Part shown: positions 35,955 to 45,092 of the stretch, one piece after another
Position numbering within the stretch: position 1 is the stretch's first letter
Layout: each line of letters opens with the position of its first letter
DNA from: Gammaproteobacteria bacterium
GTDB taxonomy: Bacteria > Pseudomonadota > Gammaproteobacteria > Thiohalospirales > Thiohalospiraceae
DNA length: 64,000 bases
Direction of reading: 5' to 3'
Assembly (NCBI GenBank): GCA_015491735.1
Contig: WFVH01000037.1
Span: forward strand, 37,045-101,044
Notes under the pieces: model-generated
Seen by the model: the letters and a program-made list of their open reading frames with translations, nothing else
The model's database searches: none
Told to the model about the DNA's origin: nothing
Translations under genes and position numbers: made by a program

Positions 35955-36593
35955 ATGCAGAGCGGTCTGACCATCGCCCTCTCCAAGGGGCGCATATTCA
36001 AGGAGACCCTGCCGCTGCTGGCCCATGCAGGGATTGAGCCGGCGGAAGATCCGGAAAACAGCCGCAAGCTGATCCTCCCCACCAACCGGGAGAATGTGCG
36101 CCTGATAGTGGTGCGCGCCTCGGATGTGCCGACCTATGTGCAGTATGGCGGAGCCGATCTGGGGGTGGCCGGAAAGGACGTGCTGATGGAGCATGGTGGA
36201 GAAGGGTTGTATGAGCCGCTGGATCTGCGTATTGCCCGTTGCAAACTGATGGTGGCCGGCCGCATGGATGAAGAGCCGCTGCCAGGCCGGATGCGCATCG
36301 CTACCAAATTCGTGCGCAGTACCCGGCAACACTTCGCCCGGCAGGGGCGGCAGGTGGAGATCATCAAACTCTACGGCTCCATGGAGCTGGCTCCGCTGGT
36401 CGGACTGGCGGACCGCATTGTGGATGTGGTGGATACCGGCAACACCCTGCGCGCCAATGGTCTGGAGCCCAAGGAGCGGATCGCCGATATCAGCTCCCGA
36501 CTGATTGTCAACCGCGCTTCGCTCAAGATGAAACATCGGGCGGTCAGCGATTTTGTTCACTGTATTGAAGAGGCCGTCAACAACCATGCCTGA
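35955..36593 (+). CDS. hisG: ATP phosphoribosyltransferase, short form (HisG-S)
   Basis: 212 residues, the short form lacking the C-terminal regulatory domain. It joins ATP and PRPP in the first step of histidine synthesis. Seen: [19 protein letters not shown], and PRPP motif Val-Asp-Thr-Gly-Asn-Thr-Leu. Short HisG normally needs the regulatory partner HisZ, not encoded in this window. It overlaps hisD by 8 bases. Confidence 0.95.
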   Translation: MQSGLTIALSKGRIFKETLPLLAHAGIEPAEDPENSRKLILPTNRENVRLIVVRASDVPTYVQYGGADLGVAGKDVLMEHGGEGLYEPLDLRIARCKLMVAGRMDEEPLPGRMRIATKFVRSTRQHFARQGRQVEIIKLYGSMELAPLVGLADRIVDVVDTGNTLRANGLEPKERIADISSRLIVNRASLKMKHRAVSDFVHCIEEAVNNHA

Positions 36594-37884
36594 TATAAAA
36601 CGCCTGACGACGGAAGATTCGCAGTTCTGGCCCCGGTTGGACCGGTTGCTGGCCTGGGAAAGGGTATCCGACGATGCTGTCCAGGACGCGGTGCGCGGCA
36701 TTCTGCGCCAAGTGCGCAGCCGCGGAGACGCCGCTGTGGTGGAGTACACCAACCGTTTCGATCGCATGGCGGTAGACTCGATGAGTGCGCTGGAGGTGCC
36801 GGCCGGGCGGCTGACCGCGGCGCTGGCGGCCATCCCGGTGGCCCAGCGCCAGGCGCTGGAGCGGGCGGCCGGGCGGATCCGCGCCTACCATCGGCGCCAG
36901 TTGCAGAGCTCCTGGAGTTATACCGAACCCGACGGCACCCTGCTGGGGCAGCAAGTCACCGCGCTGGAGCGGGTTGGCCTCTATGTTCCCGGTGGCAAGG
37001 CGGCCTATCCCTCTTCGGTGCTGATGAACGCCCTGCCGGCCAGGGTGGCGGGTGTGGACGAGTTGATCATGGTGGTGCCGACACCCGGCGGGGTGGTCAA
37101 TGAACTGGTATTCGCGGCGGCAGCCATAGCGGAAGTGGACCGGGTATTCGCCATTGGCGGAGCGCAGGCTATCGCAGCGCTTGCCTATGGCACGGAGAGT
37201 GTTCCCCGTGTGGACAAGATTGTCGGTCCCGGCAACATCTATGTGGCCACCGCCAAGGGGATGGTGTTTGGCAGTGTCGGCATCGACATGATTGCCGGGC
37301 CATCCGAGATTCTGGTGGTGTGTGATGGCGAGACACCGCCGGACTGGATCGCCATGGATCTGTTTTCCCAGGCGGAGCATGACGAAGATGCCCAGTCCAT
37401 TCTGGTGAGTCCGGAGGGCGGTTTTCTGGATCAGGTTGCCGCCAGCATCGACCGTTTGCTGCCGGAGATGGAGCGGGCAGATATCATTCGCGCCTCGCTC
37501 GCCGGTCGCGGCGCCCTCATCCAGGTGCGGGATCTGGACGAGGCGGTTCAGATCGCCAACCACATCGCCGCCGAGCATGTGGAGCTGTCGGTGGCCGAGC
37601 CGCTGGAGATGGCCCGCCGGATCCGTCATGCCGGGGCGATATTCATGGGGCGCCATACCGCGGAAGCCATTGGCGACTATTGCGCAGGTTCCAATCATGT
37701 CCTGCCTACCTCCCGTACCGCCCGGTTTTCGTCGCCGCTGGGGGTGTATGATTTCCAGAAGCGCTCCAGCCTGGTTATGTGTTCACCCGCCGGCGCCGCC
37801 GAACTGGGCGGAATCGCCTCCGAGCTGGCCCGTGGCGAGGGGCTGACCGCCCATGCCCGTTCTGCGGAATACCGCTGCAAATAG
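36586..37884 (+). CDS. hisD: Histidinol dehydrogenase
   Basis: 432 residues. It oxidises L-histidinol to histidine with NAD+. Seen: [26 protein letters not shown], and the zinc and base residues in Gln-Ala-Glu-His-Asp. The ATG at 36586 is inside the 3' end of hisG; a TTG further upstream is less likely. It is followed immediately by hisC. Confidence 0.97.
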   Translation: MPDIKRLTTEDSQFWPRLDRLLAWERVSDDAVQDAVRGILRQVRSRGDAAVVEYTNRFDRMAVDSMSALEVPAGRLTAALAAIPVAQRQALERAAGRIRAYHRRQLQSSWSYTEPDGTLLGQQVTALERVGLYVPGGKAAYPSSVLMNALPARVAGVDELIMVVPTPGGVVNELVFAAAAIAEVDRVFAIGGAQAIAALAYGTESVPRVDKIVGPGNIYVATAKGMVFGSVGIDMIAGPSEILVVCDGETPPDWIAMDLFSQAEHDEDAQSILVSPEGGFLDQVAASIDRLLPEMERADIIRASLAGRGALIQVRDLDEAVQIANHIAAEHVELSVAEPLEMARRIRHAGAIFMGRHTAEAIGDYCAGSNHVLPTSRTARFSSPLGVYDFQKRSSLVMCSPAGAAELGGIASELARGEGLTAHARSAEYRCK

Positions 37885-38988
37885 ATGGGAGCCGGCGTTG
37901 TACAGCAGAACGTCACCCGTTGGGTGCGCCCCGGTATCCGGGCGCTCTCCGCCTATACCGTGCCGGATGCCACCGGGTTGATAAAGCTGGATGCCATGGA
38001 AAACCCTTACCGCTGGCCGGAACCGCTAATCGACGAGTGGCTCGCCAGACTGCGTGAACTTCATCTCAACCGCTATCCCGACCCCCACTCCCGGCAGCTC
38101 GCCACTACTCTGCGCGGAGTGATGGGAGTGCCGGACTCCGCTGCGGTCATGCTGGGCAACGGTTCCGATGAGCTGATCCAGATCATCGCCCAGACACTGG
38201 CCGGGCCGTCGCGCCTGCTGCTCGCTCCCGAACCCGGATTTGTCATGTACCGGATGATCGCAGCTTGTGCCGGCATGGCGTATCAGGGCGTGCCGCTGAA
38301 GAGGGATTTCAGTCTTGATCTGCCCGCCATGCTGGAGGCCATCGAGCAGCACCAGCCAGCGGTGATCTTTCTCGCCTATCCCAACAACCCCACTGGCAAT
38401 CTGTTTGACGAACGGCAGATCGGCCGTATCATCAAGGCTGCGCCGGGGCTGGTGGTGCTGGATGAGGCCTATCACGCTTTTGCCCAGGCAAGTTTTATGG
38501 ATCGCCTGACCGAGTATGATAACCTGCTGGTGATGCGCACCCTTTCCAAACTGGGCCTGGCGGGGCTGCGCCTGGGCCTGCTGGCCGGTGCAGAGGCCTG
38601 GATCAATGAATTCAACAAGGTGAGACTGCCCTACAACATCAACACGCTTACCCAGGCAAGCGCCGATTTTATCCTGCAACATCATGAGGTACTGGATGAG
38701 CAGACCGCCCGGATCCGTGCTGACCGTGACAAGCTGCTGGACGATCTCCGCGCCATTGAGGGAATTACCCCCTATCCCAGCCGGGCCAACTTCATTTTGT
38801 TTCGTACAGATTCCGGTCGAGGAGAGAGGGTCTTCAGTGCGTTACTTGGAAAAGGGGTGTTGATCAAGAACCTGGGCGCCGCCAGTGGGGTGTTGGCCGA
38901 TCATCTGCGGGTAACCGTCGGTACACCGGAGGAGAACAGGATATTTGTTCGTGCGCTACTGGATAGTTGCCAGGTCAACAATGAGTAA
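37885..38988 (+). CDS. hisC: Histidinol-phosphate aminotransferase
   Basis: 367 residues. A PLP enzyme converting imidazole-acetol phosphate to histidinol phosphate. Seen: Ala-Met-Glu-Asn-Pro-Tyr start motif, Tyr-Pro-Asn-Asn-Pro-Thr-Gly, Val-Leu-Asp-Glu-Ala-Tyr, and PLP Lys in Thr-Leu-Ser-Lys-Leu-Gly-Leu-Ala-Gly-Leu-Arg. It is adjacent to hisD with no gap, so hisGDC is one unit. Confidence 0.95.
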   Translation: MGAGVVQQNVTRWVRPGIRALSAYTVPDATGLIKLDAMENPYRWPEPLIDEWLARLRELHLNRYPDPHSRQLATTLRGVMGVPDSAAVMLGNGSDELIQIIAQTLAGPSRLLLAPEPGFVMYRMIAACAGMAYQGVPLKRDFSLDLPAMLEAIEQHQPAVIFLAYPNNPTGNLFDERQIGRIIKAAPGLVVLDEAYHAFAQASFMDRLTEYDNLLVMRTLSKLGLAGLRLGLLAGAEAWINEFNKVRLPYNINTLTQASADFILQHHEVLDEQTARIRADRDKLLDDLRAIEGITPYPSRANFILFRTDSGRGERVFSALLGKGVLIKNLGAASGVLADHLRVTVGTPEENRIFVRALLDSCQVNNE

Positions 38989-39021
38989 GTTGCAACGGCC
39001 CCTTGGGTTGTGAGGTATCGA

Positions 39022-39143
39022 GCCAACAGCCTGGTTTGCTCTGAAATCTGCCATTGTTGCCTTGAAAAACAGACAGTTACCGGTTGCAAACTCACTTTTT
39101 TCGCCTTGAGCCGACGGATTTCAGGAGCGAGCGGGGCTGTTAC
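39022..39143 (-). mobile_element. Degenerate relative of the 152-bp MITE (~122 bp)
   Basis: On the minus strand it runs GTAACAGCCCCG through CCTGAAATCCGTCGGCTC and AAGGCGAAAAAAG, and ends with an eroded GGCTGTTGGC. It lacks the 31-bp extension, and no target duplication remains visible. It sits 40 bp before an intact copy, showing two ages of insertion in one intergenic stretch (38989-39512). Confidence 0.65.
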
Positions 39144-39182
39144 AATCATTTCATCACAAACGACACAATGGGTTCCCGGTTT

Positions 39183-39334
39183 GTAACTATTCAGCATAGT
39201 ATGAAACAAGCCGGTAACTGTTCAGATTGCCCCTGAAATTCGTCAGTTCAAGGCGAAAAATGGGAGTTTACGCGTGTAAATGACCATTTTTCAACGCAGA
39301 AATGGCGAGTTTCAGGGGTGAGCTGAATAGTTAC
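39183..39334 (+). mobile_element. 152-bp IS66-like MITE, copy 2
   Basis: Ends GTAACTATTCAGC and GCTGAATAGTTAC; target duplication CCCGGTTT at 39175-39182 and 39335-39342. It nearly equals copy 1. A TATACT box follows 15 bp beyond the element and could be the -10 of the hemerythrin promoter. Confidence 0.9.
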
Positions 39335-39512
39335 CCCGGTTTTTTCGTTATACTAACCCGAATATCGGTTACCCCACACTCAGCCGTTGCACGCCAGCTC
39401 CTGGCGGGGCATCGAAGCGCGGCTGCAGCGCGCCTGCCGGCGCTCCCGGAAGGCACGGTCTGTCGACGGCGGGGAATGGGCCAGCCGATGTCAGAGATGC
39501 AGGGAGAGAAGT

Positions 39513-39905
39513 ATGCCGTTAGTCGAATGGACAGAAGAGCTCGCCGTGGGCGTGCCATCTATTGATGCAGCGCATCACGAGTTCATCGATCTGCTCAATG
39601 CGCTGCCAGATGCTTCAGATGCCGAGTTTCCCCGCCTGTTCGCCCAGTTGGCGGCCCACAGCCGCAAGCATTTTGCCGAGGAGGAGCGGATGATGGAGCG
39701 CTCTTCCTTTCCTGTTACCGCTGTTCACAAGGCGGAGCATTCAAGGGTGCTTGCCGAGATGGAGCAGATGCAGCAGCAGATGAAACGGGGGGAAATCGCC
39801 GCCGCCCGCGCTTATGTGACAGATCAGTTATCGGCCTGGTTTATTCTGCACCGCAACACCATGGACTATGTTACGGCGGTTCATATTCAGCGAACGCTGG
39901 GTTAG
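39513..39905 (+). CDS. Bacteriohemerythrin
   Basis: 130 residues, a stand-alone hemerythrin that binds O2 at a non-heme di-iron site. The ligand set is complete: His21 or His22, His53-x3-Glu57, His72-x3-His76 and His113-x4-Asp118. The start Leu-Val-Glu-Trp-Thr-Glu-Glu-Leu-Ala-Val-Gly-Val is typical. The ATG at 39513 follows AGGGAGAG; an upstream in-frame start would add an unrelated leader. Roles in O2 storage or delivery are described for other species; here it stands alone. Confidence 0.93.
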   Translation: MPLVEWTEELAVGVPSIDAAHHEFIDLLNALPDASDAEFPRLFAQLAAHSRKHFAEEERMMERSSFPVTAVHKAEHSRVLAEMEQMQQQMKRGEIAAARAYVTDQLSAWFILHRNTMDYVTAVHIQRTLG

Positions 39906-40045
39906 GACTTGTGTCATCGATGGCCTGTCCACGCTTTTTCCGTTATTGCATCAACCACCCGCCAGCGCCACCATGCTCCGTTAACGGTCGACGCTGCGGC
40001 GGATGGGGATCCGGCCGCACGGATCCCTGAAGCGTGGCAGTCCGT

Positions 40046-41959
40046 ATGCGCCACTGGAGTATTCGCCAGGCTCGGGAAGCTTATGGTATCCGTTTCTGGG
40101 GTGGAGGTTATTTCGATATCGATGAACGGGGGCATTTGCAGGTTTATCCTGATGGTGACGGAAGCCGTAACGGCATCGATCTCAATTCGTTGACTGTCAA
40201 ACTCAAAGCGGCCGGGCTTTCACCACCCGTGCTGGTCCGCTTTGGCGGTATTTTGCGGAACCGGGTGGATACGCTGCGCAAAGCCTTTTCACAGGCAATG
40301 CAACTGGAGCGCTTCAACGGCGGTTTTACTGCCGTCTATCCCGTAAAGGTCAACCAGCAGCGCCAAGTGGTGGAGGCGATCCTTTCGGCCGGTGATGGGG
40401 ATGTGGGCCTGGAGGCTGGCAGCAAACCGGAGTTGATGGCCGTGCTGGCAGCCGCCGAAGAGGGGAATACGGTAATCTGTAACGGCTACAAGGATCGCGA
40501 GTATATCCGCCTGGCGTTGATTGGCAGCCGCATGGGAATGCGGGTCTGCATTGTTATCGAGAAGCTGTCTGAACTTGAGCTGGTACTTGATGAATCGGAT
40601 CGGCTGAATATAGAGCCGCTACTGGGCGTGCGGGTGCGGCTGGCCTCTATCGGAACCGGCAAGTGGCAAAATACCGGGGGAGAGAAGTCCAAGTTTGGAC
40701 TCTCTGCCGCGCAGACATTGCAGGCAGTGGAGCGTTTGCGTGAGCGGGAAATGCTTCACACGCTTCGATTGATGCATTTCCACCTGGGTTCCCAGATCCC
40801 CAACATTCGTGATATTCAGCGGGGTATCGATGAAGCTGCGCGCTATTACGCCGAGCTTCATCGTCTGGGCGTGCCGATCAATAGCGTGGATGTCGGTGGT
40901 GGCCTGGGGGTGGATTACGAGGGAAGCCGCACCCGCAGTTTCTGCTCCATGAACTACACGGTGCAGGAGTACGCCAACAATGTCGTGCATGCGTTGCAGC
41001 GGATCTGCGCCGAGCAGCATCTGCCTCACCCTCATATCATTACCGAGTCCGGCCGGGCGCTTACGGCTCATCATGCCGTCCTTATTACTGAAGTGGTCGC
41101 GGTTGAGCAGGTCCCCGCAGGGGGGGAGGCTTCCTTGCTCGATCACGATCAACCGGCAATTATCGAGTCACTCATTCATAATCTGTCTGCTCTCGAAAGT
41201 GGCCATGAGCGGGGGCGTTCATTACTGGAAGCCTGGCACGATGCCCAGCACGGTCTGGCGGAAGCGCAATCCATGTTTACCCATGGCCTACTTTCGCTGC
41301 AACAGCGGGCGCAGGCCGAACAGCTGTATTTCGCCACCTGCCGGTGGATACACGCCCGATTGAGTGGCAGTTCGCGCGCCCATCGGGATGTTCTGGATGA
41401 GCTGAACGAGAAACTTGCTGACAAATACTTCTGTAATTTCTCCCTGTTTCAGTCACTGCCCGATGTGTGGGCCATCGACCAGCTGTTTCCGGTGATGCCA
41501 CTGCACCGCCTTGACGAGAGACCGGATCGGCGGGGAGTGCTGCAGGATATTACCTGTGATTCTGATGGCCGGATAGATCACTATGTAGAACACAACGGCC
41601 AGGAAAGCACATTGCCGCTGCACACCTTGCGCACAGGCGAACCCTACCTGCTGGGAGTTTTTCTGGTCGGCGCCTATCAGGAGATTCTGGGGGATGAGCA
41701 CAATTTGTTTGGTCGTACCAATACCGTCAATATCGAGCTGACAGAGCAGGGGGAATATCGTCTGGTGGCCGCCCGGCAAGGGAGTGATGTAACGTCGGTA
41801 CTGAAGCAGGTGGACTTCGATGCGCGGCAACTGATGAACTGTTACCGCAACAAGCTGGCCCTTGCTGATATCGGCAGTGGAGAGCGAGAGCGCTATTTGC
41901 AGCAGTTGGAGGAGGGGTTGTCGAGCTATACCTATCTCGATCCGGGGCCGCCCGGCTGA
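40046..41959 (+). CDS. speA: Biosynthetic arginine decarboxylase
   Basis: 637 residues. A PLP enzyme converting arginine to agmatine for putrescine and spermidine synthesis. Seen: Trp-Gly-Gly-Gly-Tyr-Phe-Asp-Ile near the start, PLP Lys in Tyr-Pro-Val-Lys-Val-Asn-Gln, His-Phe-His-Leu-Gly-Ser-Gln, Gly-Gly-Gly-Leu-Gly-Val-Asp-Tyr-Glu-Gly, and Glu-Ser-Gly-Arg-Ala. The ATG at 40046 is taken; GTG at 40034 is an alternative four codons earlier, and neither has a strong ribosome site. No ubiH/speB gene is adjacent. Confidence 0.94.
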   Translation: MRHWSIRQAREAYGIRFWGGGYFDIDERGHLQVYPDGDGSRNGIDLNSLTVKLKAAGLSPPVLVRFGGILRNRVDTLRKAFSQAMQLERFNGGFTAVYPVKVNQQRQVVEAILSAGDGDVGLEAGSKPELMAVLAAAEEGNTVICNGYKDREYIRLALIGSRMGMRVCIVIEKLSELELVLDESDRLNIEPLLGVRVRLASIGTGKWQNTGGEKSKFGLSAAQTLQAVERLREREMLHTLRLMHFHLGSQIPNIRDIQRGIDEAARYYAELHRLGVPINSVDVGGGLGVDYEGSRTRSFCSMNYTVQEYANNVVHALQRICAEQHLPHPHIITESGRALTAHHAVLITEVVAVEQVPAGGEASLLDHDQPAIIESLIHNLSALESGHERGRSLLEAWHDAQHGLAEAQSMFTHGLLSLQQRAQAEQLYFATCRWIHARLSGSSRAHRDVLDELNEKLADKYFCNFSLFQSLPDVWAIDQLFPVMPLHRLDERPDRRGVLQDITCDSDGRIDHYVEHNGQESTLPLHTLRTGEPYLLGVFLVGAYQEILGDEHNLFGRTNTVNIELTEQGEYRLVAARQGSDVTSVLKQVDFDARQLMNCYRNKLALADIGSGERERYLQQLEEGLSSYTYLDPGPPG

Positions 41960-41964
41960 CGGCG

Positions 41965-42462
41965 TCAGCGGAACTGGTAGCGGATCCCGGCCGAAACAGC
42001 GACCATATCCAGCTCTCCTTCAATAACGGAAAGCTCTACCAGATAGTGCGTATTCCGGCCGTACCGGACGGTGACGCCAATACCGGCCCCTCCGGCCACC
42101 CCCCCCTGGGACTTGGCGTGTTCCGTTTTGCTGTATTGATACAGCAGTCCGGCCTTGCCGTGCAAGGCGACGTTTTCATTGATAAGCCTGCGATATACCC
42201 CGTATCCGCCAAAGCAGGAGTAGGTCAACGCCATCGAGCGCCTTTTCGAGGCGACAAGTGTCGAGGAGAGTTGCGCTTCAAGAAATATGTTTCTTTGATT
42301 GGGTACCGGGATGCCGGCCGCCATGATGGCGGATAGAGCGGTATCGGCCTGCGCCGGCTTGGAGAGAGCCAGTTGGGCGCTCACATACGGCGGCTCGATG
42401 GCGAAACACAATGTACTGGATAACAACAGGCTGCTGGTGAACAGTATCTGCTGGCAGCCCAT
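41965..42462 (-). CDS. Putative outer-membrane beta-barrel protein
   Basis: 165 residues. Signal peptide about 1-21 (Thr-Leu-Cys-Phe-Ala), then alternating strands rich in Tyr, Gly, Ser and Val, ending Ala-Gly-Ile-Arg-Tyr-Gln-Phe-Arg with a C-terminal aromatic close to the end, as in small porin-like barrels. Gly-Gly-Ala-Gly-Ile-Gly-Val-Thr-Val-Arg-Tyr-Gly forms a likely hairpin. The family is not identified. It starts 5 bases before the SPOR-gene stop (minus strand), so cotranscription with argS-SPOR is likely. A TTG at 42471 is an alternative start. Confidence 0.6.
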   Translation of the reverse strand: MGCQQILFTSSLLLSSTLCFAIEPPYVSAQLALSKPAQADTALSAIMAAGIPVPNQRNIFLEAQLSSTLVASKRRSMALTYSCFGGYGVYRRLINENVALHGKAGLLYQYSKTEHAKSQGGVAGGAGIGVTVRYGRNTHYLVELSVIEGELDMVAVSAGIRYQFR

Positions 42463-42467
42463 CGGAG

Positions 42468-43043
42468 TCAATCCTTGAGTTTCAACAAGATAGATTCGAG
42501 CCTGTTTTCGCGCAGACGGTGCTGCGCCTCTGCAATGCGGGCCGTGTTGCGGTAGGGACCGATACGTACCCGGTACCAGTCGCTGCCATCGATAGTCGCT
42601 GTCTGGATATGGGGTTCGAAACCAAGCAAGGTGATTTTTGCTTTCAGCCGATCGGCGTCAATCCGGTTTCTGAAAGAACCCAGCTGCAGTACATAGGCTG
42701 CCCCTGGTTGTTGCACAGATGCGGAAGGCGCCGGGCTGGAAGGCTCCAGACGGCGGGGCGGGGGAGTGCTGGATCCGGAGTCCGGATCGGGAATCTCCAT
42801 CTCCGGCAGAATGGTGTAAAAATCGAAACGTGGCCTGGCGGATTCATTCGATGCTGGCGGGTGTTGCGGCGGCTGCAGTTCCGGTGCGTCCCGTGGGGGA
42901 ATCGGCGGCAATCCGGGCTGAGTGCCGTCCAGCCCTTGCAGATAGACCAAAAAGGCGGCGAACAGCCCCACGGCGAGCAACCATGCCCAACCGGGAGCAC
43001 CCTGTTTACGCTGGCGGGAGGAGTGCCTTTGCTTTCTGGTCAT
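42468..43043 (-). CDS. SPOR-domain protein, FtsN-like
   Basis: 191 residues. A basic cytoplasmic N-terminus (Thr-Arg-Lys-Gln-Arg-His), one membrane helix (about 20-38), a Pro/Ser-rich periplasmic linker, and a C-terminal SPOR domain (Tyr-Val-Leu-Gln-Leu-Gly-Ser-Phe...Val-Arg-Ile-Gly-Pro-Tyr) that binds denuded septal peptidoglycan. Genes like this follow argS in many gammaproteobacteria and act in division. The ATG at 43043 lies 4 bases after the argS stop; a longer frame would overlap it. Confidence 0.88.
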   Translation of the reverse strand: MTRKQRHSSRQRKQGAPGWAWLLAVGLFAAFLVYLQGLDGTQPGLPPIPPRDAPELQPPQHPPASNESARPRFDFYTILPEMEIPDPDSGSSTPPPRRLEPSSPAPSASVQQPGAAYVLQLGSFRNRIDADRLKAKITLLGFEPHIQTATIDGSDWYRVRIGPYRNTARIAEAQHRLRENRLESILLKLKD

Positions 43044-43047
43044 GATG

Positions 43048-44805
43048 TTACATCTTCTCCGGCGCCGAGACCCCCAATAACCCAAGCCCGTTGGCTATTA
43101 CCTGACGTAACGCCAGTATCAGTGACAGGCGGGCGTCCCGCAAACCGGCACTATCCACCAAAAACTGATGTGCATTGTAGTAGGTATGAAAATCGGTAGC
43201 CAGTTCGCGCAGGTAGTGCGTCAGCATATGCGGTTCATGACTCAATGCGGCCGATTCCACTGTTTCCGGGAAACGTGACAAACTGCGCAGCAGTTTCTGC
43301 TCATGGGGTTCGGTCAAGCGGTACAGATGCTCGAGTCCGGAAGAGAGGTCATGGCTGAGCTGTTTCTCCTCAAGCTGGTTCATGACGCTGCAGACACGGG
43401 CATGTGCATATTGTACATAATAGACCGGATTGTCACTGCTGCGTGATTTGGCCAATTCCAGATCGAAATCCATGTGCTGTTCACACTTGCGCATGACGTA
43501 AAAGAACCGCGCCGCATCGTTGCCTACCTCTTCACGCAACTCGCGCAGGGTCACAAAAGAGCCGGATCGTGTTGACATCTGCACCCGCTGACCGTTGCGG
43601 TAGAGATTGGCAAACTGCACCAGAAGAACATCCAGTCTGCCACTATCATAGCCCAGCGCAGTGAGCGCGGCGCGGATACGCGGAACATAACCGTGATGGT
43701 CGGCCCCCCATATGTCGATTATCCGCTCGAATCCCCGTTCCATCTTGTCGGCGTGATAGGCGATATCTGAAGCAAAGTAGGTGGGCTGTCCGTTCTCCCT
43801 GACGACGACCCGATCCTTCTCATCGCCAAAGGCGGATGAGCGAAACCAAAGAGCCCCATTTTTTTCATACAGATGGCCAGACCTCTTGAGGCGCTCGATT
43901 ACCTTGCCGACAGTTCCGGACGCCATTAGCGAACGCTCGGAAAACCACTCTTCGTAGACGACTCCAAACTGCTCCAGATCCTCGCGGATATCGCTTAGGA
44001 TGGAGTCCAGCCCGGTCTGGAATATCCATTCATAGTCATCTCCCAACAGCTCACGGCTGCGCGCTATGAGGGCGTCGATATGCCGTTCCCTGTCCCCCCC
44101 GGCGGATTCATCGGCGGGAGCACTGTCAAACAGTTCGGTGGCGCTGCGGCAAAGTTTACTGCCGGTTTGCTGATAAATCCGATCAGCGATATCACGAACA
44201 TACTGCCCCCTGTAACCATTTTCGGGAAAGGTGAACTGCTCTCCGCAGCGCTCCAGGTAGCGCAGCCAGATGCTGGTGGCAAGAATGTTCATCTGCCGCC
44301 CGGCGTCATTGACGTAGTACTCGCGGTGCACGCGAAAGCCGGTTGCAGCCAGCAGATCCGCAACTGTGGCGCCATATGCGGCGCCCCGGCCGTGTCCAAC
44401 ATGCAATGGTCCTGTTGGATTGGCGGACACGAACTCCACCTGCACGCGCTTGCCGTTGCCGATGGTGGAGTGCCCATAGGCCTCTCCCGCGTCCAGTATC
44501 GCCTTTACCACGTTCTGAAAGGCTGCGGGGGCCATGAAAAAGTTGATAAAGCCGGGTCCGGCCACCTCGACCTTGTCGACGAGCCGGGAAACGGGCAGGG
44601 CGCCGGCCAGCCTTTCCGCCAGCTCGCGCGGCTTCCGGCGGGCGGACTTCGCCAGCAACAGCGCGATATTGCAGGCAAAATCGCCATGGGTGGAGTCACG
44701 GCTGTTCTCTATCTGTATATCGGCCCGCGTCTCCGGGGGCAATGTGTTGTCTTGCTGCAGGCGGCTTACCGCCGTACTGATTAACTGTTGCAGGTGACGT
44801 TTCAT
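43048..44805 (-). CDS. argS: Arginyl-tRNA synthetase
   Basis: 585 residues. A class I synthetase charging tRNA-Arg. Seen: Add-1 N-terminal domain, HIGH-like [12 protein letters not shown] at about 128-139, Met-Ser-Thr-Arg-Ser-Gly in place of KMSKS, and the anticodon-binding C-terminal domain (DALR, Tyr-Val-Gln-Tyr-Ala-His-Ala-Arg). It leads the argS-SPOR-OMP unit. Confidence 0.97.
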   Translation of the reverse strand: MKRHLQQLISTAVSRLQQDNTLPPETRADIQIENSRDSTHGDFACNIALLLAKSARRKPRELAERLAGALPVSRLVDKVEVAGPGFINFFMAPAAFQNVVKAILDAGEAYGHSTIGNGKRVQVEFVSANPTGPLHVGHGRGAAYGATVADLLAATGFRVHREYYVNDAGRQMNILATSIWLRYLERCGEQFTFPENGYRGQYVRDIADRIYQQTGSKLCRSATELFDSAPADESAGGDRERHIDALIARSRELLGDDYEWIFQTGLDSILSDIREDLEQFGVVYEEWFSERSLMASGTVGKVIERLKRSGHLYEKNGALWFRSSAFGDEKDRVVVRENGQPTYFASDIAYHADKMERGFERIIDIWGADHHGYVPRIRAALTALGYDSGRLDVLLVQFANLYRNGQRVQMSTRSGSFVTLRELREEVGNDAARFFYVMRKCEQHMDFDLELAKSRSSDNPVYYVQYAHARVCSVMNQLEEKQLSHDLSSGLEHLYRLTEPHEQKLLRSLSRFPETVESAALSHEPHMLTHYLRELATDFHTYYNAHQFLVDSAGLRDARLSLILALRQVIANGLGLLGVSAPEKM

Positions 44806-44904
44806 CTTCTATGGTTTATGGTTGTTCGAAACGGGCATTATCCATGGTCGGGAAAAACAACTCAATTGCCGGGCTGCCGCCTTCCCCATCATATCAATTT
44901 ATCG

Positions 44905-44987
44905 AGGATTGAAGAGCAGTCCGCAAGGCGCGCCTCGATCCGGTCTGTTCTTGAAACCCTGAATGCGGCATATATCGATGCCGGGTT
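44905..44987 (-). repeat. Partial copy of repeat family 2
   Basis: On the minus strand it starts AACCCGGCATCGATATATGC, then TTCAGGGTTTCAAGAACAGACCGG, matching the first half of 18450-18573. The right half is missing. It lies in the gap between argS and narX (44806-45092); a TATAAT box at 45078-45083, nine bases before narX, is the only other recognisable sequence. Confidence 0.5.
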
Positions 44988-45092
44988 GACAGTATATCGG
45001 AACCGCCTGGCGGACGCGGCATTGTTACCGGTTACCGCTCCAATGACAGGGGATGTCAAACAGCCGGGACATGGCGTTATAATCAATCGAAC